Origin: JAHJEM01 sp043805315
GTDB lineage: Archaea; Nanobdellota; Nanobdellia; Woesearchaeales; JAHJEM01
DNA length: 9,142 bases
Assembly (NCBI GenBank): GCA_043805315.1
Contig: JAZDID010000033.1
Coordinates: 1 to 9,142, forward strand
Direction: 5' to 3'
A program made the translations under genes and the position numbers. Below the pieces are notes generated by a model that had not been told where the DNA came from, searched no databases, and saw nothing but the letters and a program-made list of their open reading frames with translations. Numbering within the stretch: position 1 is the stretch's first letter; each line of letters opens with the position of its first letter. Positions 4,522 to 9,142 of the stretch are shown in pieces.

Positions 4522-6402
4522 TTATTCGGGCGATATGGTAATCATACTTAGTATAATAAAGGTCTCGCCCTGCATATGAAAGTGACCGTCGTGTGCTGTC
4601 CCGTCCTTGGTTCCATACGCAGTCCCTGCAGTGCCCGTGTTCTCACCATCTCCCCAAGGGTCCATGAAAGAGATATTATAGCTGCCGTCCGCGTTGGGAT
4701 GCTGGCTGAGGTCCTCAAGGACCATGTAATGGTTGTACCCATAGGTCTCAGAGCGCGTGGAGAGTATGACATATTCATTGTTCGTGATGAACTCAGTGAT
4801 GAGATTGTTTATATCAGGCGAAGGATTTGTCTTGACCATGGTGAAGTTCTTTCCCTTGTAGCTTATCGTCCGGCTGGTGTTGGTTAGGCTCGTGTTCGTA
4901 TACCAGCGGATGGAGATATTGTTCAGGTATGACGTATTCCTGAGGAGCTCAATAAGGGCGAGGACGAGGTTGTTCGTGCTGGTACCTGAGTTGTTCCGCG
5001 TCACCGTGAGGTTGCGGAGCGTCTCGATTAATTGGTTAGTGCTCATGTTGGTGATGCCAGGGAAGGTCTGGTTGAGCTTTTGTATGACACTTGCTCCTGA
5101 GGCTGGTCCGCAGGAGACATTGCCGAGGTGGTCGTTCGCCGTGCCGTTGGTGAACTGGGAAACATTAGGCATGTTCTGGACAAAGGGTATGTAGTGCGGT
5201 CCGTCAGAGCAGAACGTGCTCCCACATGCTGTGCCGCAGGTGACGAACTCGCTTGGGATATCCTCAAGGGCTATGGTCTCGACAGTCCACCTGAATTGCT
5301 GGACGTTATTCGCCTCATTGCTTTCGTTAATGTAACTGAATGGATCGAGCTCTATCTTGCCATCATAGTTCCCTAAGAGGCCATAGTTGAAGCGGGCATT
5401 GACGCCGATCGTGCTCTGTGCTTGAATAAAGGGGATAGGATAGTTGAACCACGTGCTCTGCTGGCTCATGATTGGTTGTATCCTGTAGCGGACATTCGTA
5501 TAGGATGCAGAGTTGAAGTTCGTGATGGAGAACATGATGATGGCATCCTCTCCTGGCTGGACAGGGTTCCGCAGGAAAACTGCAGAGTTGAGCTGAAGGT
5601 CATTGGTGACCAGGTCTGCAGGGTATCGTGGCTCTATATCATAACCCTCGAATGATTGTCCGATAGGGCCGCTGATGGACTGGAATGCCTGGTTCATCAA
5701 TGGTTGATACGTAAACATGTTTCCTCGGACAAGGAGGCCTGGAACGGGATAGGAAGGATCTTGCACGTAGAACAGTCCCGGCTGGATGTTGATGACGACA
5801 AGATTAGTGGCGAACTTCACCAAGACGCCTTCCCATGGCTCTTGGTATGTCATGAATGATTGAATGGACGAGAAAAGGTACGGCGTGAGCTTGGTGCCGT
5901 GCGCGAGAACCTGGAACATAAAAGGATCAGGAAAGGCTCGAAGCACGCTTTCCCCTTCGGGCATGGGCATCTCTTCATAGGTTGCCCAGAACGTGACCCT
6001 ATCTCCCTCGCGTACAGGAGGAGCGAAGTATGACATCACCTTGATGCCGCTATAGGGTCCACCCATTTCTTCCTGGATGAAGAAGTAATACAGGAGATAT
6101 TGGTCATCGTAATGCACTGGTGAAGTCACGACAGCACTGACTTCCACAGGAGTCCCTTGCGAGACGAGTCTTTGCTGGATATCATAGATAGTCGTCGTCG
6201 TGGGGAGATCAGCGGGTTCTTGTTCAGCGATGATTTTGGCCTGGTTGGGCTCAGACTCTCTCTGGACGCCAGGTAATGCATGGGCCGGATTGGCTCTGCT
6301 GAGAACGAAAAGTAAGGAGAAGATTACAACAACAAAACAATACGTGCTTTTTTCCGTTGTCCAACACCCCCCCAATATACACTGACATATACAAAAGTCC
6401 AT
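4522..6402 (-). CDS. Secreted multidomain protein: OB-fold-like, CARDB and C39-like cysteine peptidase
   Basis: 626 aa. The signal peptide is YCFVVVIFSLLFVLSRA followed by AHA (21-42). Residues 71-265 resemble tandem OB-fold modules of secreted nucleases (TIYDIQ, VEVSAVVTSP, YYFFIQEE, REGDRVTF, then FYVQDPSYP). Residues 267-373 fit CARDB: DLQLNS, PVQPGEDAIIMFSITNFN, then ELDPFSYINESNEANN. Residues 400-626 form a C39/papain-like domain with probable Cys431 (VSCGPASG), His558 (YGYNHYMVLED) and Asp581 (FMDPWGD). Thirteen N-x-S/T sequons crowd the peptidase domain. Inferred role: surface-bound protease or glycoprotein with adhesion modules. The ATG at 6402 fits a TATA box at 6421-6430, though a G7 run (6367-6373) in codons 9-13 is a frameshift risk, and TTG at codon 10 is an alternative start. 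Paralogous to the upstream gene. Confidence 0.85.
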   Translation of the reverse strand: MDFCICQCILGGCWTTEKSTYCFVVVIFSLLFVLSRANPAHALPGVQRESEPNQAKIIAEQEPADLPTTTTIYDIQQRLVSQGTPVEVSAVVTSPVHYDDQYLLYYFFIQEEMGGPYSGIKVMSYFAPPVREGDRVTFWATYEEMPMPEGESVLRAFPDPFMFQVLAHGTKLTPYLFSSIQSFMTYQEPWEGVLVKFATNLVVINIQPGLFYVQDPSYPVPGLLVRGNMFTYQPLMNQAFQSISGPIGQSFEGYDIEPRYPADLVTNDLQLNSAVFLRNPVQPGEDAIIMFSITNFNSASYTNVRYRIQPIMSQQSTWFNYPIPFIQAQSTIGVNARFNYGLLGNYDGKIELDPFSYINESNEANNVQQFRWTVETIALEDIPSEFVTCGTACGSTFCSDGPHYIPFVQNMPNVSQFTNGTANDHLGNVSCGPASGASVIQKLNQTFPGITNMSTNQLIETLRNLTVTRNNSGTSTNNLVLALIELLRNTSYLNNISIRWYTNTSLTNTSRTISYKGKNFTMVKTNPSPDINNLITEFITNNEYVILSTRSETYGYNHYMVLEDLSQHPNADGSYNISFMDPWGDGENTGTAGTAYGTKDGTAHDGHFHMQGETFIILSMITISPE

Positions 6403-6420
6403 AATAGAAAAGACGCGCCA

Positions 6421-6430
6421 CTATAAATAA
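6421..6430 (-). promoter_or_regulatory. TATA-like box for the 626-aa gene
   Basis: The minus strand reads TTATTTATAG, centred 24 bases before the ATG at 6402. This gives the gene its own promoter between the two peptidase paralogues. Confidence 0.5.
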
Positions 6431-6535
6431 CTTTTGGTACAATTCCAGCGAAGGAAACAGAAGAGACTGTCAGCTTTAAAAAGATAGCATGGATAGGGTT
6501 CTGCAGAATATTGTGCAGCTTTGATTCCTCTCTGA

Positions 6536-7510
6536 TCAATGCGGCGCATTCGGCGAAAAGGTGATGACTTCTTTTATCTGTAGAGTCTCATTGCCCAAAG
6601 TAAAGACTCCATCGTATGCCATCTCTCCATAGATGGTCCCTGCGCTGCCAGGTGTCTGGCCGTCGCCCCAGGGGTCCATGAACGAGATATTGTACTTGCC
6701 ATTGGCATTGGCTGTGTGCTCGAAATCCTCAAGCACCATGAAATGCTTGTAGCCGAAGGTAAATGATTCGACGCAGACCATCGTGTGCTCGTGCTTGGTA
6801 TAGAACTCGTCATGGATAACAGAGACATTCGGATAGATATTTGTCTTGAACACGGTGACTGTCTTGTTCAGGTAGGTGAAATTTCTCGAGGTGTTGGTGA
6901 AGGCTGTGTTGGCATACCAGTGGATTGTGACATCGTCCTTGTACTTGGACTGCAGGATGAGCTCGATCATGGCCAGGATGAGGTTCCGCTCGTTGATCCC
7001 ATTCTTGCTGATCAGGGACCTGTTCCGCAATTCCTCGATGAGCTTGGTGCCGCTCATGTTCACGAGTCCAGGAAGTGACTGGTTCAGCTTCTGGAGCACG
7101 CTGGTGCCTGAGGCAGCACCGCAGGAGACATTGCTCAGGTTGTCAGTCGATGTGCCGTTGGTGAACTGGGTGATGTTAGGCATGTTCTGCCAATAGCTCG
7201 CAAAGTGATACTGACCATTGCTCGGATCGCCGCAGCCGACAGTATAGATAGGATCAGGCATGTCTGAGGGAGGCTCGTAGGGAAGCGCGTCGTAGCCTGG
7301 ATCAGGACAGTTAAAAGTGAAGTAAACAGGGTAATTGAAATGATTATAATGCTCATAATAGAACGAAGGAGGGGGAGATTCGTCTACACCGATTCCCTGA
7401 GCGCAAGGGATGCGTGCCTGGACAGATAGTGCAAGCAGAAGAACGCCGATAGTTGCAAGCAGGCAGCTCGACAATACCAGAGCAAAGGCATGGAGAATTT
7501 TTGCATTCAT
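6536..7510 (-). CDS. Secreted C39-like cysteine peptidase, sequon-rich
   Basis: 324 aa from the ATG at 7510. That start is chosen because AAGGAGGGG lies five bases before it; a start at 7549 would add 13 residues. Signal peptide: ALVLSSCLLATIGVLLLALSVQA (10-32). Residues 36-95 are a short Pro/Tyr-rich linker. From about 100 to the end it is a paralogue of the C-terminal domain of the 626-aa protein, sharing QNMPN, FTNGT, NVSCG, KLNQ, TNTSR, HFMVLED and NISFMDPWGDG. Probable catalytic residues are Cys130, His256 and Asp279. Thirteen N-x-S/T sequons are present (for example N112, N118, N127, N143, N206, N274). Cys-His-Asp order and spacing fit C39/papain-like peptidases, known to cut leader peptides or cell-wall and surface proteins; the substrate is unknown. 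It lacks the OB-fold and CARDB parts. Confidence 0.85.
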   Translation of the reverse strand: MNAKILHAFALVLSSCLLATIGVLLLALSVQARIPCAQGIGVDESPPPSFYYEHYNHFNYPVYFTFNCPDPGYDALPYEPPSDMPDPIYTVGCGDPSNGQYHFASYWQNMPNITQFTNGTSTDNLSNVSCGAASGTSVLQKLNQSLPGLVNMSGTKLIEELRNRSLISKNGINERNLILAMIELILQSKYKDDVTIHWYANTAFTNTSRNFTYLNKTVTVFKTNIYPNVSVIHDEFYTKHEHTMVCVESFTFGYKHFMVLEDFEHTANANGKYNISFMDPWGDGQTPGSAGTIYGEMAYDGVFTLGNETLQIKEVITFSPNAPH

Positions 7511-7515
7511 GTGTA

Positions 7516-7524
7516 CCCCTCCTT
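7516..7524 (-). promoter_or_regulatory. Strong Shine-Dalgarno for the 324-aa peptidase
   Basis: The minus strand reads AAGGAGGGG, then TACAC and ATG. It decides the start at 7510 and contrasts with the leaderless arrangement elsewhere in the window. Confidence 0.75.
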
Positions 7525-7550
7525 GAAATTGTTGAGGAAAAAGCTGCATG

Positions 7551-7558
7551 AATATAAA
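7551..7558 (-). promoter_or_regulatory. TATA-like box for the 324-aa peptidase
   Basis: The minus strand reads TTTTATAT. A start site about 25 bases on (near 7528) would give a leader of roughly 18 bases containing the Shine-Dalgarno. Confidence 0.4.
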
Positions 7559-7610
7559 AAAGTATGTGTTTTTGCCGCAAATGAGTCTATATTTTTATAA
7601 TCGAAAAATT

Positions 7611-7632
7611 TATGTATTTGATATGTATTCGA
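7611..7632. repeat. Tandem 11-bp repeat upstream of the PEBP gene
   Basis: TATGTATTTGA is followed directly by TATGTATTCGA (one mismatch, period 11, one helical turn). The pair is framed by TCGAAAAAT at 7601-7609 and 7629-7637. Its place between divergent promoters suggests an operator or TFB/TBP-competing site. Confidence 0.5.
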
Positions 7633-7650
7633 AAAATATCTCTGCAATAA

Positions 7651-7657
7651 GAGGTGA
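7651..7657 (+). promoter_or_regulatory. Shine-Dalgarno for the PEBP gene
   Basis: GAGGTGA lies five bases before the ATG at 7663. It favours that start over the in-frame GTG at 7654 and ATG at 7657, which lie inside the motif. Confidence 0.7.
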
Positions 7658-7662
7658 TGCCC

Positions 7663-8256
7663 ATGAAAGGATTGAACCTTCTGTTTTCCTCAGCAGTGTG
7701 CATTCTTTTCCTCCTTTCCATTGGCTGCTCTCCTCAATCATCTGAGAAAATCCCTCAAGACAACATCCCTCCGGACAATCAAACTCGAGATGAGAATACC
7801 TCCCTGCCAGAACCTTATCCGCCTGCTGAGCTGAAATTATCCAGCCCTGCATTTGCGCAGGATGGCATGATTCCAGCAGCATACACCTGCAAAGGAAAGG
7901 ATATTTCTCCGGAATTGGTTTTCGAGAATATTCCTGCAGCGACGAAAAGCCTCGCACTTATCCTCGATGATCCTGACGCCTCTGGATTCACGCATTGGCT
8001 TGTCTGGAATATCCCTGCCAGAACCTTGAGAATCTCGGAAGGAGCAGAGGTTGGATTGCACGGGAGGAATGATTTCAGCACGATCGGCTATCAAGGGCCC
8101 TGCCCGCCGTCCGGCATGCACCACTATGTCTTCACGCTCTTCGCGCTGGATACAGAAATCCCTTTGCCTGAAGGCTCAAACCGGCAAAATCTCATGAGCG
8201 CAATGCAGGGGCATGTGAGAGCGACAGCTGAGCTTATAGGAACATGCACAAAATGA
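7663..8256 (+). CDS. Exported YbhB/YbcL-family PEBP (Raf kinase inhibitor-like) protein
   Basis: 197 aa from the SD-supported ATG. The N-terminus is a signal peptide with a lipobox-like end (LLSIGC, Cys22), followed by a polar Pro/Asn-rich linker (23-56). The PEBP domain spans about 57-195 and holds the ligand-site signatures DDPDA (102-106), HWLVWNIP (111-118), the EG..G.N segment, and GPCPPSGMHHY (145-155), then FTLFALD. This is close to the E. coli YbhB pattern. Family members bind phospholipid or small anionic ligands; their role in prokaryotes is poorly defined. The C-terminal GTCTK end is normal for the family. The gene is divergent from the peptidase block and has a tandem repeat in its promoter region, so it may share regulation with it. 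Lipid anchoring is inferred from Cys22 and is less certain in archaea. Confidence 0.92.
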   Translation: MKGLNLLFSSAVCILFLLSIGCSPQSSEKIPQDNIPPDNQTRDENTSLPEPYPPAELKLSSPAFAQDGMIPAAYTCKGKDISPELVFENIPAATKSLALILDDPDASGFTHWLVWNIPARTLRISEGAEVGLHGRNDFSTIGYQGPCPPSGMHHYVFTLFALDTEIPLPEGSNRQNLMSAMQGHVRATAELIGTCTK

Positions 8257-8293
8257 TTTTCGACAGCTAGTGCTGGTCTGAAAAAAGAGTAAC

Positions 8294-8301
8294 TTTAAAA
8301 A
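8294..8301 (+). promoter_or_regulatory. TATA-like box A for tRNA-Met
   Basis: TTTAAAAA sits 27-34 bases before the first tRNA base, the same arrangement as at tRNA-Ser. Confidence 0.6.
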
Positions 8302-8327
8302 CATCTCATAATCTTCTCATATCAAGT

Positions 8328-8456
8328 GTCGGCATAGTATAGCCTGGTTATTGCCCCAGACTCATAAACCTATGAGTGACGAGCACACTGCAAGCGTGCG
8401 ATGACTATTCATGTGGAGCAATCTGGTGATCCCGGGTTCAAATCCCGGTGCCGACA
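8328..8456 (+). tRNA. tRNA-Met (CAU), elongator type, with 54-nt intron
   Basis: Acceptor GTCGGCA pairs with TGCCGAC (8328-8334 / 8449-8455); the discriminator is A8456 and no CCA is encoded. The D arm contains AGCCTGGTTA. The anticodon stem is CCAGA (8356-8360) / TCTGG (8422-8426). After intron removal the loop is CTCATAA, with anticodon CAT at 8363-8365. The variable loop is TGATC and the T arm CCGGG-TTCAAAT-CCCGG. The mature length is 75 nt. The anticodon stem lacks the run of three G:C pairs of initiator tRNA, so elongator tRNA-Met is likeliest. Elongator tRNA-Met often carries an intron in archaea. A tRNA-Ile2 read after agmatidine modification has the same anticodon and cannot be excluded. 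Confidence 0.9.
8367..8420 (+). other. tRNA-Met intron at position 37/38
   Basis: A 54-nt insertion in the anticodon loop. Geometry fits the archaeal splicing endonuclease: the CCAGA/TCTGG helix, a three-base 3' bulge CAA cut before its last base, a four-position central helix (CTCA facing GGAG, one A-G mismatch), and a three-base 5' bulge TAA cut before its last base. The inner helix is weak, so this is a relaxed bulge-helix-bulge. Confidence 0.75.
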
Positions 8457-8462
8457 TTTTTT
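8457..8462 (+). terminator. T6 terminator after tRNA-Met
   Basis: Six T residues follow the discriminator base directly, a normal archaeal tRNA terminator. Confidence 0.55.
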
Positions 8463-8486
8463 ACCATAATTATTGGGACCACATTA

Positions 8487-8497
8487 TTTTTAAATTT
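8487..8497 (+). promoter_or_regulatory. TATA-like box for the 69-aa membrane protein
   Basis: TTTTTAAATTT is centred about 27 bases before the TTG at 8519. It supports a leaderless start at that codon. Confidence 0.5.
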
Positions 8498-8518
8498 GTT
8501 TTTAGACGATAAAATATC

Positions 8519-8728
8519 TTGACATTGGTTTTCATAGGATTCTTCCAATCGATAATACTACTTGGAGCAAGCATGCTTGTCGGCGATCCTGTCTTCCAAA
8601 ACTTCAAAATCGTCTTGATGATCGTCGCATTCATTATTTTCATCGCTCTACCTGTTATCGTAATCATGTTTACCGCCACATCAGTTCGCCACTACGTAAC
8701 ATACCTATACAAAAAAGTAGGGGGCTAA
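8519..8728 (+). CDS. Small two-helix membrane protein (69 aa), TTG start
   Basis: Two hydrophobic segments, about 2-21 (TLVFIGFFQSIILLGASMLV) and 31-53 (IVLMIVAFIIFIALPVIVIMF). They are joined by the polar loop GDPVFQNFK and followed by a basic tail (RHYVTYLYKKVGG). I do not recognise the family; a holin-like, small transporter or complex subunit cannot be told apart by sequence alone. No upstream ATG is in frame. TTG at 8519 is placed where a leaderless start would fall relative to the TATA box, so it is preferred over a later internal ATG. The gene follows the tRNA-Met terminator and stands alone. Confidence 0.65.
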   Translation: MTLVFIGFFQSIILLGASMLVGDPVFQNFKIVLMIVAFIIFIALPVIVIMFTATSVRHYVTYLYKKVGG

Positions 8729-8767
8729 TTGAAATAAGTTTCATAAGTCGATAGTTACCACAAATTA

Positions 8768-8775
8768 TTTAAATA
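8768..8775 (+). promoter_or_regulatory. TATA-like box before the HsdM fragment
   Basis: TTTAAATA would place transcription start near 8797, followed by GAAGGA (8797-8802) six bases before the ATG at 8808. The fragment therefore has plausible expression signals in the AT-rich sequence just before the GC-rich junction. Confidence 0.35.
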
Positions 8776-8807
8776 TGAAAACGATAAATCAATTATGAAG
8801 GATAATA

Positions 8808-9142
8808 ATGAATAAGCAGCTCAACTTCCTCCAGCACATCTTCACGATCCTCAAGCAGCACGGCCGGGCCGCGGTGGTCCTACCGGACAATGTCCTGTTC
8901 GAAGGCGGCGCGGGTGAGACGATCCGCCGCGAACTCCTCAAACAGGCCCACGTCCACACCCTCATGCGCCTGCCAACCGGGATCTTCTACGCCCAGGGGG
9001 TAAAGGCGAACGTTTTGTTCTTAGACCGGAAACCCGCCCGGGAAACCGCCTGGACGGAAAAACTCTGGATTTACGACCTGCGGACGAACCTCCATTTCAC
9101 GCTGAAGGAGAACCCTCTCAAGCGCTCGGACCTGGATGATTT
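8808..9142 (+). CDS. hsdM: Type I restriction-modification methylase HsdM, 5'-truncated, 3' end outside window
   Basis: 111 codons plus two bases matching the C-terminal half of the HsdM catalytic domain: NKQLNFLQHI (2-11), GRAAVVLPDNVLFEGGAGE (19-37), then RLPTGIFYAQGVKANVLFLD (54-73) and WIYDLR. A full HsdM is roughly 500 aa. The N-terminal helical domain, the SAM-binding glycine motif and the NPPF/Y catalytic motif would all lie upstream, but a stop at 8796-8798 closes the frame. The ATG at 8808 sits where the family has an ordinary codon before N-K-Q-L-N-F. Base composition jumps sharply from AT-rich to GC-rich at the junction. Most likely a transferred remnant or a misassembly. An expressed C-terminal fragment is possible given the TATA and SD, but it could not methylate DNA alone. 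Confidence 0.85.
   Translation, partial: MNKQLNFLQHIFTILKQHGRAAVVLPDNVLFEGGAGETIRRELLKQAHVHTLMRLPTGIFYAQGVKANVLFLDRKPARETAWTEKLWIYDLRTNLHFTLKENPLKRSDLDD

Noticed and set aside
3946..4551. 201-codon plus-strand frame opposite the FlgD-Ig gene
   Set aside because: Antisense shadow; the minus strand has a signal peptide and a matched C-terminal domain.
6251..6539. Minus-strand frames 6251-6442 and 6324-6539 around the start of the 626-aa gene
   Set aside because: They overlap the signal-peptide region in other frames. Membrane-like residues arise from the T-rich sequence, and neither aligns with a TATA box as well as the ATG at 6402.
7610..8124. Minus-strand frames opposite the PEBP gene
   Set aside because: Antisense shadows of a gene with unmistakable PEBP motifs.
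8328..8456. Initiator tRNA-Met
   Set aside because: The anticodon stem CCAGA/TCTGG lacks the three consecutive G:C pairs typical of initiator tRNA.
8470..8679. 69-codon minus-strand frame opposite the small membrane protein
   Set aside because: No promoter or SD; the plus frame gives two clean membrane helices and a correctly spaced TATA box.
1..9142. CRISPR array, insertion sequence or rRNA
   Set aside because: No regularly spaced repeats, no transposase frame or terminal inverted repeats, and no rRNA-like sequence were seen.

Overview
The window reads as archaeal chromosome. Both tRNA genes lack an encoded CCA. One carries a 54-nt anticodon-loop intron at the usual archaeal position 37/38. 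Many genes have an A/T-rich TATA-like box centred about 24-30 bases before the start codon, which implies leaderless mRNAs. A few genes use a clear Shine-Dalgarno sequence instead. Mixed leaderless/SD use, many small proteins and heavily glycosylatable secreted proteins fit an uncultured lineage such as DPANN, but I cannot name the lineage from this sequence.

Layout. (1) 1-939, minus: 3'-truncated alpha-oxoamine synthase / glycine C-acetyltransferase family gene, with Asn where the PLP-binding Lys should be. (2) About 950-3070: a visibly AT-rich accessory stretch. It holds a 53-aa orphan, a three-gene plus-strand cluster (AbrB-like small protein, 147-aa beta-rich protein, 56-aa two-helix membrane protein), and a minus-strand zinc-ribbon membrane protein. 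The first and third cluster genes are each broken at an A7 tract and restored by a -1 shift. (3) 3076-3366: tRNA-Ser(CGA), followed by a degenerate tRNA-Ser-like copy whose T arm is split by about 100 bp of hairpin-rich sequence. (4) 3442-3690: an orphan 82-aa gene, convergent with and overlapping the next block. (5) 3664-7510, minus: three secreted-protein genes. Two carry paralogous C39/papain-like peptidase domains packed with N-glycosylation sequons; one of these also has OB-fold-like and CARDB domains. The third ends in a FlgD-Ig / type IX-style C-terminal domain. (6) 7663-8256, plus: exported PEBP (YbhB/YbcL) protein, divergent from the peptidase genes. (7) 8328-8456: intron-containing tRNA-Met(CAU). 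(8) 8519-8728: small two-helix membrane protein, probably starting at a leaderless TTG. (9) 8808-9142: a GC-rich 5'-truncated type I restriction methylase (HsdM) fragment running off the window.

The secreted block looks like a cell-surface module: two glycosylated cysteine peptidases, one with adhesion-like domains, beside a protein with a borrowed bacterial surface-sorting-type tail. The AT-rich island, the tRNA-Ser duplication and the HsdM remnant look like traces of horizontal transfer and decay. The strongest leads for something undescribed are the paired A7 frameshifts, the split tRNA-like locus, the duplicated glycopeptidases, and the Lys-less KBL-family enzyme.
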